Below are positions 43,893 to 52,490 of a stretch of DNA of 64,000 bases, one piece after another; the first letter of the stretch is position 1; every line of letters begins with the position of its first letter. The notes under the pieces are model-generated. The model was given only the letters and a program-made list of their open reading frames with translations, was not told the DNA's origin and did no database searches. The stretch comes from 2-12-FULL-65-11 sp049679965 (GTDB lineage Bacteria > Acidobacteriota > Vicinamibacteria > Vicinamibacterales > CAVVIG01), in contig JBAUGX010000176.1 of the NCBI GenBank assembly GCA_049679965.1, forward strand, positions 1 through 64,000. The letters run 5' to 3'. The position numbers were made by a program, and so were the translations under genes.

Positions 43893-43905
43893 GCCGCCCG
43901 TACCG

Positions 43906-44859
43906 TCAACACCTGCGCAGGATGCACACGAGCTGCCCTTGCGATGGTCCGACATCGACCAGCTCGAAGCTGCGGCCCTCATAGGTGTGCTCGTCGAGAA
44001 TCCAGACGATGCGGCCGTCCACGCGCAGCACACCGAGCGCGTAGGTCTGCGCGGTCACGCCGTCGGCGGCATTCCCAACACTCGCGTCCACTTTCATCAG
44101 CGCCGCACCGTTACCCGACACCGCCGCCACGAACCAGCCTTTGATAAACGTGCTTCCCGTGGCGTCGTCGTTGCTGTAGTCCTTCTGAGCCGCGAAGTAG
44201 TACCAGTCGTTCCCGGCGTACCGATACCGCCACATGTTGTCGAGGTCGACAGCGGTTCGCGACCGTTGACTCGCCGATGGCAGAAAGCTGCCTGTTGCCG
44301 AGGCCTCGACGCGTTCGGCCTCGAGCGCCTGTGCCAACTCGACAATCAGGCTCCCGACGCGGCGGCTCGGAGGATCCGGCAGATGCTGGACGGTTTCAAC
44401 CCGCTCGACCGCCAGGCTTCCCATCACCGCGATCCCGATGAAGTCTGTCGGCCGCCGGGCGCGCGCGTTGGCGGGCGCGTCCGTGCGAAATCCCTCCTGG
44501 TCTGCGCAGACAGAGGCGTCGTCGAGGAGGGCTGGGCCCTGCAGTGCGAGAGGGCGAGGGACAACATTGGCATCGAACGGGACGAAGGTCCATCCAGCCC
44601 GCGGCAGGCTGGCAGCCTCTCTGGTCAGTTTCAGCGGCACGCCGGGTTCGGCGCTTTCGGTCAAGGATCTCCAGGCACCTTGACTGCGTACGGCGACCGG
44701 CATCAGCAGGCCACCTTCACAGACGACGCCGACCGCGGCGAGTGCGGCCGCCTGACCGGCGGCGGGCGCGACACCTCTCCCCTGCTCGCGCGCAAGAGCA
44801 ACGGCCGTGGTCAGTGCCACCGCCAGCGCGGCAGCGCTGATCTTCCGGGTGATAGCCAC
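43906..44859 (-). CDS. Secreted protein of unknown function
   Basis: 317 residues with a signal peptide (AALAVALTTAVALA). Contains four Cys, two of which could pair (CEGG, CADQ), and a C-terminal beta-rich domain (WRYRYAGNDWYYFAAQKDYS). No family recognised. Convergent with the preceding membrane protein gene, 13 nt apart. Confidence 0.7.
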   Translation of the reverse strand: MAITRKISAAALAVALTTAVALAREQGRGVAPAAGQAAALAAVGVVCEGGLLMPVAVRSQGAWRSLTESAEPGVPLKLTREAASLPRAGWTFVPFDANVVPRPLALQGPALLDDASVCADQEGFRTDAPANARARRPTDFIGIAVMGSLAVERVETVQHLPDPPSRRVGSLIVELAQALEAERVEASATGSFLPSASQRSRTAVDLDNMWRYRYAGNDWYYFAAQKDYSNDDATGSTFIKGWFVAAVSGNGAALMKVDASVGNAADGVTAQTYALGVLRVDGRIVWILDEHTYEGRSFELVDVGPSQGQLVCILRRC

Positions 44860-44933
44860 GCGCGAATTATAGCCGCTCGAGGCAAGCCCTTTCGGGCCCT
44901 CTGGTGTCTAACTCCCTACCGTGCACATGTCAC

Positions 44934-44961
44934 TTGACTCTGTCCCGATGGCCACCATAAT
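44934..44961 (+). promoter_or_regulatory. σ70-type promoter of the efflux operon
   Basis: TTGACT (44934-44939), 16-nt spacer, CATAAT (44956-44961). The start falls near 44968, so upstream in-frame ATGs (44921, 44948) are excluded and GTG 44978 is the first available start. Confidence 0.6.
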
Positions 44962-44977
44962 CGGGCAGGAACGCGAA

Positions 44978-46072
44978 GTGCCTGTCGCGATACGTCGTTC
45001 GGCCGCTCCAGCCGGCATGGCGCTTCTGGTCGGCATGCTGGCGTGCGGAGGCCCGCCCTCCGCCAGTGTTCAGCCCGCGCAATCGACATCAGCCGTATCA
45101 ACCGTATCGACCGTACCGGGCGCCGCCGCCCCGTCTCTTCGACTCACCGGGACCGTGGAGGCGGTTCAGATTCGGACCGTTTCCGTCCCGCGGCTCCTCG
45201 GACCGCAGACCCCGCTCCTCATCATCGGTCTCGTGCCGGCCGGCACGCGCGTCGAGCCCGGCGAGGTCCTCGTCGAGTTCGATCCGCAGCAGCAGGAGAG
45301 AAACGCCTTCGACCGTCGCGCCGAGGTCGTGAACCTTGACGGCACGATCGCCAAGAAGGAAGCCGAGCAGGCGGCCAACGAGGCGAAAGACAGGACGGAG
45401 CTGACCGCTGCCGAGAACGACGTGGCGCGCGCGCGCCTGGACGTGCGCAAGAACGAGCTGCTGCCGAGAAACGACGCCGAGAAGAACACGCTCGCCCTTC
45501 AACAGGCGACTGCGCGCTTCGAGCAGCTGAAGCTGACCTTTGATCTGAAACGCACGGCCGCGGCGGCCGAGCGTCGCATCCTCGAGATTCAACGCGAACG
45601 TGCCGAGCGCGCCCTCCGCCAGGCGGTGCAGAACGCCGCGCTCATGTTGGGCAAGGCGCCCTTCGGCGGGCTGGTCGTCATCAAGCGCACGTTCCGGAAC
45701 GGCACCTTCGTCGAAATCGCCGAAGGCGACGAGGTCCGCCCCAACACGCCCATCCTCGACATCGTCGATACGTCCGTGATGCGCGTCCGCGTGCGCCTCA
45801 ACCAGGCCGATGCACAGCTGGTCCGGGCCGGGCAGCGCGCCAGCATTGGCCTCGACGGATTTCCGGATCTCACATTTGCTGGAAAGGTGGCGCAAGTGAC
45901 GCCGCTCGCCTCGCGCAGCCAGCTCTCGAACACCGTTCGGTCGTTTGTCGCCCTGGTCTCAATCGACGGCACCCACCCGCAGCTGCTTCCGGATCTGACA
46001 GCATCGGTGGACATCGTTCCCGACGGAGCGCCCGGCATTCGCGTTCAGGCGTCGCTCGAGGGAGGCCGCTAG
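44978..46072 (+). CDS. Membrane fusion (HlyD-like) lipoprotein
   Basis: 364 residues. A lipoprotein signal (MALLVGMLAC-GG) is followed by a biotinyl-lipoyl region, a coiled-coil hairpin (about 110-225, rich in Ala/Glu/Arg) and a beta-barrel domain. GTG 44978 is preceded by AGGA at 6 nt and by the promoter at 44934. First of three consecutive adaptor genes; its stop shares one base with the next start (TAGTG). Periplasmic adaptor of a tripartite efflux system. Confidence 0.85.
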   Translation: MPVAIRRSAAPAGMALLVGMLACGGPPSASVQPAQSTSAVSTVSTVPGAAAPSLRLTGTVEAVQIRTVSVPRLLGPQTPLLIIGLVPAGTRVEPGEVLVEFDPQQQERNAFDRRAEVVNLDGTIAKKEAEQAANEAKDRTELTAAENDVARARLDVRKNELLPRNDAEKNTLALQQATARFEQLKLTFDLKRTAAAAERRILEIQRERAERALRQAVQNAALMLGKAPFGGLVVIKRTFRNGTFVEIAEGDEVRPNTPILDIVDTSVMRVRVRLNQADAQLVRAGQRASIGLDGFPDLTFAGKVAQVTPLASRSQLSNTVRSFVALVSIDGTHPQLLPDLTASVDIVPDGAPGIRVQASLEGGR

Positions 46073-47319
46073 TGCGCCGACTCGTCGTGGCCATCGTCGT
46101 GGTCCTGGCCGGTGGGCTGACGGCGTACGCCTTCTACGCCTACACCGGCGACGCGACCGGCGGCACCGCCACCGTCGCCGTCACCCGCGGCGACTACTCG
46201 GACATCGTCGAAATCCGCGGTCAGATACAGCCCGTCAAGTCCATTTACGTGACGGCGCCGCTCAGCGCCGGCGAGCTGCAGATCATGAAGATGGCGGCCA
46301 ACGGCACGGCCGTGAAAGCAGGCGACGTGGTGGCGGAGTTCGACGCCGTCACGCTGAGGCGGACCATCCAGGAAAAACAGGTGGAGTTGCGGAGCGTGAC
46401 GGCCGAGCAGCAGCAAGGCCAGGCTCAGTCATCCATCACGGCGGAAGAGCGGAAAGCCGCAGTCCAGAAGGCCGAGTTCGACGTGCTCAAGGCCAGACTC
46501 GGTCTGGGCGAGATTGGACTCATCGCCGCCATCGACGCCGAAAAGGCCAAGCTGGCGGTGGCTGACGCCGAACAGCGGCTTCGCGAGGCGCAGGCCTCCG
46601 TCAATTCCGCCACCGCCGACGCCACGGCGGATCGCAACATGCGCCAGCGGAAGATCGAGAAGACCACGCAGGATCTCGAGCTCGCCCAGCGGCAGGTCGC
46701 CGCCCTGAGCGTGACGGCACCCACCGCCGGTACGGTGAGCATCCTGCCCAACAACCGCGTGCAGTCGCCCAATGGCGTGGCCCAGGAATACCGCGCCGGC
46801 GACCGCGCGTTTCCCGGGGCCGTTATTCTGGAGCTTCCGGACCTCTCCTCCGTGTACCTCACGGCGCGGATTGACGAATCGGATCGGGGCAAGCTGAAGC
46901 TCGAACAAACCGCGGCCATTCGCGTGGATGCGATCGCCGACCGCGACTACCAGGCCGGCGTCAGCGACATCTCGGTGCTCGCGCGCACGGACTTCCAAAG
47001 CGGGTGGCCGCCGCCCAAGCAGTTCGACCTGAAGCTGTCGCTCAGGGACCCTGATGCCCGCCTGCGGCCGGGTATGAGCGCGACGGCGCGGATTACTGTA
47101 GGCAAGCTCCCAGGCGTGCTGCTCGTCCCGTCGGCGTCCATCTTCTATGAAGAGGGCAAGACGGTCGTCTACCGCCTGGCGCGCCGCGGATTCGAGTCGG
47201 TGCCGGTCGACGTCCTCCGCCGCGGGCGCGAGCAGGCCGCGATTTCCGGCGACATCAAAGAGGGCGACCGAATCGCCAGCAAGAGGCCCGGCGATTCGGA
47301 CGCTGGGGTAAAGAAGTAG
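46072..47319 (+). CDS. HlyD-family membrane fusion protein
   Basis: 415 residues with an N-terminal anchor (LVVAIVVVLAGGLTAYAFYAY). The lipoyl half-motifs VEIRGQIQPV and VSVTAPTAGTV bracket a coiled coil (about 95-215). The C-terminal domain (RPGMSATARITVG...GVLLVPSASIF) is typical of MacA/HlyD. GTG 46072 overlaps the previous stop by one base. It may form a mixed hexamer with its neighbours. Confidence 0.88.
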   Translation: MRRLVVAIVVVLAGGLTAYAFYAYTGDATGGTATVAVTRGDYSDIVEIRGQIQPVKSIYVTAPLSAGELQIMKMAANGTAVKAGDVVAEFDAVTLRRTIQEKQVELRSVTAEQQQGQAQSSITAEERKAAVQKAEFDVLKARLGLGEIGLIAAIDAEKAKLAVADAEQRLREAQASVNSATADATADRNMRQRKIEKTTQDLELAQRQVAALSVTAPTAGTVSILPNNRVQSPNGVAQEYRAGDRAFPGAVILELPDLSSVYLTARIDESDRGKLKLEQTAAIRVDAIADRDYQAGVSDISVLARTDFQSGWPPPKQFDLKLSLRDPDARLRPGMSATARITVGKLPGVLLVPSASIFYEEGKTVVYRLARRGFESVPVDVLRRGREQAAISGDIKEGDRIASKRPGDSDAGVKK

Positions 47320-47322
47320 CTG

Positions 47323-47350
47323 ACCTCAGACTTGAGCCTTGAGACTTACA
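47323..47350. repeat. Heptanucleotide repeat, copy 4 (four degenerate heptads)
   Basis: ACCTCAG, ACTTGAG, CCTTGAG and ACTTACA in register, filling the 33-nt gap between the two HlyD-like genes. It ends 2 nt before ATG 47353 and leaves no ribosome binding site there. Confidence 0.7.
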
Positions 47351-47352
47351 GA

Positions 47353-48672
47353 ATGAAACAGCGCCGCGTCATCGTCGTCTCGGCCGTCGTCATCGTGGCG
47401 ACCCTGGCCGTGGCAGCCGTCGTGGTGGCACGATCGTCGGTGTCCAGGCTCGCGGCCGACACCAGCCAGCCCACCGTGCCGACCATCAGGGTGGAGCGCG
47501 GATCGCTCGAGCTGACCGTCTACATGGACGGCGAGCTCCGCGCCTCGCGACAGCAGACCATCATGGCGCCGACCGTCGGCGGTGCCCTTCGCTTTCTGAC
47601 CCTTCTCGACACCGGTGTCGAGGTCAAGGCCGGCGATGTCATTGCGGAGTTCGACCCGGCCGATCAGCAGTTCGCCCTCGAGCAAGCGGAATCCGAGCTG
47701 CTCGAGGCGGATCAGGAGATCGTCAAGAGAAAGGCCGACACCGACGTCCAGGTGGCGGGCGACAAGGTCAAGCGCCTCACGGATCAGTTCAACGTCCGGC
47801 GGGCCGAGCTCGACGCCCAGGTCACGCCGGATCTCGTCTCCGGCAACGACTTCAAGATCCGGCAGGCATCGCTCGACGAGGCGCGTCGCACACTGGCGCA
47901 GACCGAGCGCGACGTCGCGAGCCGGGTGGCGCTCAATTCCGCTGGCCTTTCGGTGCTCCAGCAAAAACGGGCGAGGTCCAATCTCTCCGCCGAGCGGGCG
48001 CGCCAGAACATCGAAAGCCTGGTCATCAAGGCGCCGATGGACGGCGTCGTCTCGGTGCGCGAGAATCAGGACGCCGCGGGAGGCTTCTTCTTCTTTGGCA
48101 TGACGCTGCCGGCCTACCGCGTCGGCGACACCACCACACCGGGCCGCGCCATCGTCGACATCTTCGACCTCTCGGCGCTCGAGATCCGGGGGAGCGTCAA
48201 CGAGCAGGACCGCGCCAATATCTCCGCGGGGCAGAAGGTCACGGTCAAGTCGAACGTCGCGCCCTCCAAACCCCTGACGGCGACCGTCAAGAGCGTCTCC
48301 GGTCTGGGCCGCGCCGACAGATCGGCGGGCCCGCTGCGCGTGTTCGACGTGATTCTCGTGCTCGATGCGGCAGAGAAAGATCTCCGGCCGGGCACGTCCG
48401 TGTCGCTCGTCGCGCAGGGCAACAAGATTGACAATGTGCTGGTGCTGCCCCGGCAGGCCGTCTTCGAGGTGGATGGCAAGCCCGTCGTCTACGAGCGCAC
48501 GGCGGAGGGGTTTGCCGCACGTGCGATCAAGGTCGTGCAGCGCACCGAAAGCCGCGTCGCGGTTGACGGCGTGCCACAAGGCACGGAGGTCGCGCTGGTC
48601 AACCCTGCCGCTGCAGCGTCCGGCACGCCCAAGCCCGCGGCGCCCGCCTCGGGACCGAGGCTCGCGCCATGA
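47353..48672 (+). CDS. HlyD-family membrane fusion protein
   Basis: 439 residues: N-terminal anchor (VIVVSAVVIVATLAVAAVVVA), coiled coil (about 100-215), lipoyl segment IKAPMDGVVSV and C-terminal barrel with LRPGTSVSLVAQG and VLVLPRQAVFEV. The stop overlaps the permease start (ATGA). Its translation start is preceded by the heptamer repeat rather than a clear Shine-Dalgarno, so coupling to the gene above is doubtful. Confidence 0.88.
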   Translation: MKQRRVIVVSAVVIVATLAVAAVVVARSSVSRLAADTSQPTVPTIRVERGSLELTVYMDGELRASRQQTIMAPTVGGALRFLTLLDTGVEVKAGDVIAEFDPADQQFALEQAESELLEADQEIVKRKADTDVQVAGDKVKRLTDQFNVRRAELDAQVTPDLVSGNDFKIRQASLDEARRTLAQTERDVASRVALNSAGLSVLQQKRARSNLSAERARQNIESLVIKAPMDGVVSVRENQDAAGGFFFFGMTLPAYRVGDTTTPGRAIVDIFDLSALEIRGSVNEQDRANISAGQKVTVKSNVAPSKPLTATVKSVSGLGRADRSAGPLRVFDVILVLDAAEKDLRPGTSVSLVAQGNKIDNVLVLPRQAVFEVDGKPVVYERTAEGFAARAIKVVQRTESRVAVDGVPQGTEVALVNPAAAASGTPKPAAPASGPRLAP

Positions 48673-49961
48673 GTGAGCCCGATCCGCGTCGCCCCTCGGC
48701 TCGCCGCCACGGCCTCGACTTTCTTCCAGAGCTCAAGCAGGGCTTCGACAACCTCCGCGCGCACAAGCTCCGATCGATCCTGACGATGTTCGGGATGATC
48801 TTTGGCGTGGCCGCCGTGATTGCGATGCTCTCGATTGGCGCGGGCGCGCAGCAGCAGGTCGTGGCCTTCATCGAGCAACTGGGCGTCCGAAACATCATCG
48901 TCGAGGCGCGCGAAGCCGGCGACAACCAGACCTGGCAGCGTGTGCGCGCGCTGTCGGCGGGACTCTCCTTCCGGGACGTGCGAGCCATCGAGGCCAGCCT
49001 TCACGGCGTCAACGCGATGTCGGCGAGGAAGCGCATCCTGCCCCGGAAAGTGCTTCCCAAACCTCAGACGGACATCCCGACCGTGTTCGGCGTCAACGCC
49101 ATCTATCTCAAGGATATTGCCGGCCTCCGTCTCTCGCGGGGCCGCTTCTACTCGGCGGCCGAAGACGAGGCCGGGGCGGCCGTCGCCGTGCTGGGTCAAT
49201 CCGCGGCGACCGGTCTCTTCGGCGCCGACGAAGCGGTCGGACGTTTCGTGAAGCTCAATGAAGAGTGGTTCCAGGTCGTCGGCGTCGTGGCGCCGCGGCT
49301 CGCCGTGCAGACTGATGTCGGCGGGCTGCCGGCCCAGGACAGCAACAACATCGTCTACGTGCCGATCAGGGCCGCAATCCTGCGCATCGAGGACGCGCAG
49401 TCGGGGCTCAAGGACGAAATCGACGCCATCTACCTCAATCTCGCCGCGGAGGATCAGATCACGACGGCGGGCGTGCTCGTGCGGGGACTGCTGAAGACGA
49501 CGCACCGGGAGGCGGACGACTTTACGGTGATCGTGCCGGCGGAGCTTCTCGCGCAGCAGCAGCAGACGAGGCGTCTGTTCCTCTACGTGATGGTCGCCAT
49601 TGCGTCGATCTCGCTCCTGGTCGGCGGCATCGGCATCATGAACATCATGCTGGCGAGCGTGATGGAGCGGACGCGCGAGATTGGCGTGCGCCGGGCGATC
49701 GGCGCCACGCGGAGGGACATCATCCGGCAGTTCCTCGTCGAGACCACGCTCATCACCGTGAGTGGCGGCGTGGCGGGCGTCGTCGTCGGGATCGCGTTGT
49801 CGCGGCTGGTCGCGTATCTGGCCGGCTGGTCCACCGTCGTCACTGTCACCTCGGTCGTTGTCGCCTGCGCCGTGTCGGTCACGGTCGGCATCGTCTTTGG
49901 GCTCTACCCCGCCGCCAGAGCCGCTCGCCTTGATCCGGTGTACGCGCTGCATTATGAATAG
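48669..49961 (+). CDS. MacB/FtsX-like ABC transporter permease
   Basis: 430 residues: four membrane helices with a large periplasmic domain between the first and second, and the MacB signature MTMFGMIFGVAAVIAML-like start and VMERTREIGVRRAIGA in the second cytosolic loop. No ATPase domain. MacB-type transporters need an ATP-binding partner, and none is encoded in the window. It is the last gene of the efflux operon. Confidence 0.92.
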   Translation: MSEPDPRRPSARRHGLDFLPELKQGFDNLRAHKLRSILTMFGMIFGVAAVIAMLSIGAGAQQQVVAFIEQLGVRNIIVEAREAGDNQTWQRVRALSAGLSFRDVRAIEASLHGVNAMSARKRILPRKVLPKPQTDIPTVFGVNAIYLKDIAGLRLSRGRFYSAAEDEAGAAVAVLGQSAATGLFGADEAVGRFVKLNEEWFQVVGVVAPRLAVQTDVGGLPAQDSNNIVYVPIRAAILRIEDAQSGLKDEIDAIYLNLAAEDQITTAGVLVRGLLKTTHREADDFTVIVPAELLAQQQQTRRLFLYVMVAIASISLLVGGIGIMNIMLASVMERTREIGVRRAIGATRRDIIRQFLVETTLITVSGGVAGVVVGIALSRLVAYLAGWSTVVTVTSVVVACAVSVTVGIVFGLYPAARAARLDPVYALHYE

Positions 49962-49964
49962 AGA

Positions 49965-49993
49965 TTGACAAACATTCATCTGGGATCTATGGT
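49965..49993 (+). promoter_or_regulatory. Strong σ70-type promoter of the structured leader
   Basis: TTGACA (49965-49970), 17-nt spacer, TATGGT (49988-49993). It starts 4 nt after the permease stop and predicts a transcript start near 50000, exactly where a pseudoknot begins. Confidence 0.7.
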
Positions 49994-50076
49994 CCGACTG
50001 ATCCATCAAACGTTGCCAGGCGTGGGGGCGGATGGATCGCACCCGATCGGAAGGCCCCCGGGAAGGAGGTCGCAGC

Positions 50077-50187
50077 ATGATTCAAGGTGCTGATGGTGCT
50101 CCACCGAACCACCACCGCCCGCAGTCTGTGAGCCGCCGTTTTGCCGGACCTACTGGGTATCGCGCGCTCAGGAGACATCGCCCCTAG
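50077..50187 (+). CDS. Possible 36-residue small protein in the leader
   Basis: ATG 50077 is preceded by AAGGAGG with 7 nt spacing, as good a ribosome binding site as any in the window. The product (MIQGADGAPPNHHRPQ, then Arg-rich) has no signal or membrane segment. The pseudoknot ends only 4 nt before the AAGGAGG, so it could control its translation. It may instead be a leader peptide or chance. Confidence 0.35.
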   Translation: MIQGADGAPPNHHRPQSVSRRFAGPTGYRALRRHRP

Positions 50188-50334
50188 ACCTCGGTTACCT
50201 CAAGGCAAGCGGTCGCTTCGGCGACGAACACAGAAGGTCATAGCTGGCATGGGACTCCGGTAGGACCGGCGTCAACTCACGGACCTGCGGGTCCGCAGGA
50301 ACAAGCACGATTTGGTCTACGCGCGTAAAGCGCG

Positions 50335-50374
50335 CCAAGAGGCATCTTTCCCGGGAAAGATGCCTCTTGGTTTT
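50335..50374 (+). terminator. Strong Rho-independent terminator or attenuator
   Basis: A perfect 36-nt palindrome centred on CCCGGG: bases 50335-50352 pair with 50353-50370 (up to 18 bp, closing as a smaller loop in practice), followed by TTTT (50371-50374). It lies 71 nt before the GGDEF-EAL start. Confidence 0.85.
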
Positions 50375-50444
50375 CACGTTCACCGAACCGTGGTCATCGC
50401 AGGCAACGCCGACAGCGGGTTGAGGATGGTCCGTGGAGGTGGCT

Positions 50445-52463
50445 ATGCCAGATTCACAGCGGGCGAAAGACTTTCTCCGAATCCCTGACAGTCTCCGTGA
50501 GAAGAGGCCACTGCGGGCGCGCCTTGGAGCGGGCCAGGGGAAGGCGAAGCGGGGTTTGGACGAACTCTTCGATCACGCGCCGATCGGCATGGCTCTGATC
50601 GCCCTGGATCGGCGAAGGTTGCACGTCAACGACGCCCTCTGCCGCCTGACCGGCTATCGTCGGAACCAATTGGTCGGCACGACCGTTCGGGCGATCACTC
50701 ACCCTGATGACGTCGACCTTGACGTCGAGGACCGGCAGCGGTTGCTGGCCGGTGAAATCTCCGCCTACCAGATCGAAAAGCGATACGTGCACGCCTGGGG
50801 GCACTACATCTGGGTCCTCGTGACGGTGTCGCTCGTCCGTGACGACCAGGGCCGGCCGCTCTATTTCATTTCGCAAGTTCAGGACATCTCCGAGCGCAAG
50901 GCCCAGGAGAGACGCCTGGCCGATCTGGTCGACCACGATTTTCTCACTCGCCTCTTCAATCGACGACGCTTCGAACAGGAACTGGACAAAGAGGCTCGCC
51001 GGGCGGCGCGGTACAGATCGACCGGCGCGTTGCTCTTGATCGATCTCGACCACTTCAAGGAGGTCAACGATCAGTTCGGCCATCAGACAGGCGATGACTT
51101 GCTCAAGTCCGTCGCAGGCGCATTAAGGCATGCCGTTCGCCAGACGGACACACTCGCCCGATTCGGCGGGGACGAGTTCGCGGTGATCCTCCCGCACACC
51201 AACGCCGACCAGGCTCAGCGCATTGCCGAGAACATCGTGCATGCGTTGAGGCGGCAGGTTGCGGTGCTCGGCGACCGCGTCGTCCATGCGACTGCGAGCG
51301 TCGGGGTCGCAACGATCGACGACTCCACCGCCGCCGAGGTACTGGCGTGCGCCGACCTGGCGATGTACGAGGCCAAGGCGGCTGGGGGAGATCGCCTCGC
51401 TATGTACTTCGCCAGGACGAATCTCCGCGAGCGGGCGCCGGCACAAACCGACGACTTGGAGTGGATCCGACGGGCCATCCACGACGAACGCCTGCTGCTC
51501 TACTGTCAGCCTATCATCGACCTCGTGAACAATGAGGCCAGTCGATACGAGCTCTTGGTGCGGATGGAAGGGGCCCGGGGTGCTGCGCCGCTTCTGCCGA
51601 GCGCCTTCCTCGGCGTCGCGGAGCGCTTCGGCCTGGTTCAGTCGATCGATTCCTGGGTCATCCGCAAGGCGATTGCTCTGCTCGCCGAACACTCGCGACG
51701 CGAACCTCCACTCACGCTCCACGTCAACATCTCCGCCAAATCGATGAGCGATCCCAACTTCGCAGAGATCACCGAGTCGGCACTGGTGGGAGCTGCGATC
51801 GAGCCTGCACGCCTGATCTTTGAACTCACCGAAACGGCGGCGATCGCCAATATCAAGGACGCCACGATCCTGGCCGACCGACTGCGAAGAGCCGGCTGCC
51901 GGTTTGCGCTCGACGACTTCGGCGCGGGCTTCGGCTCGCTCTCCTATCTGAAGTATGTTCCCTTCGACTTCCTCAAGATTGACGGCGATTTCATCCGCAA
52001 TCTCGGCGTGGATTCCACCGACCAGCTCGTCGTGAGGGCGATCGTCGGAATCGCAAGGGAAATGGGGAAACGGACCATCGCCGAATCCGTCGAGAACACG
52101 GATGTGACTCGCCTGCTTCGCGACAGCGGCGTGGACTTCGGGCAAGGGTTTCACTTCGGTCGGCCCCAGCCGGTGGGCGACGTGTTCAGTGCGAGGTGCC
52201 ATGTGAGCGCTAACTTCCCGGACGTTTCCGCCCTTCAAGACCCGCAACGGCAACTTGAACAGGCGTTGATCGACGAGTTCCTCCGTCGGCAAGGCTACGA
52301 ACCTGGGGAGGTGGACCGGTTGCCCGATCCGCAGCGAACAGGCCTGATGACGCAGGCGTCAGCCTACGCGTCAGGAAAACTGGCCGAAGTCGACGCTCGC
52401 GCACACCTGGTTCACGAACTCCACGGCGGTATCGAAGCTGCTCATAAGCACGGGCCCCGGTAA
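50445..52463 (+). CDS. PAS-GGDEF-EAL c-di-GMP turnover protein
   Basis: 672 residues, no membrane segment. PAS domain at about 30-155 (FDHAPIGMALIALD, ends QVQDISERK), GGDEF at 165-320 with the intact motif RFGGDEFAVI, EAL at 340-590 with ELLVRMEG in place of EAL and DDFGAGFGSLSYLK. Both catalytic cores look usable. The last 75 residues (QRQLEQALIDEFLRRQGYEP onward) are an extra domain I do not recognise. GGAGG lies 5 nt before ATG 50445. Located after a terminator and structured leader. Confidence 0.92.
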   Translation: MPDSQRAKDFLRIPDSLREKRPLRARLGAGQGKAKRGLDELFDHAPIGMALIALDRRRLHVNDALCRLTGYRRNQLVGTTVRAITHPDDVDLDVEDRQRLLAGEISAYQIEKRYVHAWGHYIWVLVTVSLVRDDQGRPLYFISQVQDISERKAQERRLADLVDHDFLTRLFNRRRFEQELDKEARRAARYRSTGALLLIDLDHFKEVNDQFGHQTGDDLLKSVAGALRHAVRQTDTLARFGGDEFAVILPHTNADQAQRIAENIVHALRRQVAVLGDRVVHATASVGVATIDDSTAAEVLACADLAMYEAKAAGGDRLAMYFARTNLRERAPAQTDDLEWIRRAIHDERLLLYCQPIIDLVNNEASRYELLVRMEGARGAAPLLPSAFLGVAERFGLVQSIDSWVIRKAIALLAEHSRREPPLTLHVNISAKSMSDPNFAEITESALVGAAIEPARLIFELTETAAIANIKDATILADRLRRAGCRFALDDFGAGFGSLSYLKYVPFDFLKIDGDFIRNLGVDSTDQLVVRAIVGIAREMGKRTIAESVENTDVTRLLRDSGVDFGQGFHFGRPQPVGDVFSARCHVSANFPDVSALQDPQRQLEQALIDEFLRRQGYEPGEVDRLPDPQRTGLMTQASAYASGKLAEVDARAHLVHELHGGIEAAHKHGPR

Positions 52464-52490
52464 ACGCCACCAGCAGGCCCGGATGCCGCC

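Larger units (their letters stand above)
50000..50374 (+). ncRNA. Candidate structured leader RNA with H-type pseudoknot
   Basis: The predicted RNA opens with interleaved stems: GATCCATC (50000-50007) pairs with GATGGATC (50031-50038), and GGGGGC (50024-50029) with GCCCCC (50054-50059). Their order A-B-A'-B' is an H-type pseudoknot. Further on are GTCGC-TTCG-GCGAC (50212-50225, a cUUCGg tetraloop), CCGGT-AGG-ACCGG (50257-50269) and CCTGCGG-GT-CCGCAGG (50284-50299). The RNA ends at a terminator (50335-50374). It has a promoter of its own and precedes the GGDEF-EAL gene, which lacks an obvious one. It matches no riboswitch, tmRNA, RNase P or SRP pattern I know. Confidence 0.45.

Noticed and set aside
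50000..50374. c-di-GMP (GEMM) riboswitch, tmRNA, RNase P or SRP RNA
   Set aside because: The conserved cores of these RNAs are absent: no GEMM tetraloop/receptor sequence, no tRNA-like end or TTCGA loop, no RNase P or SRP core.
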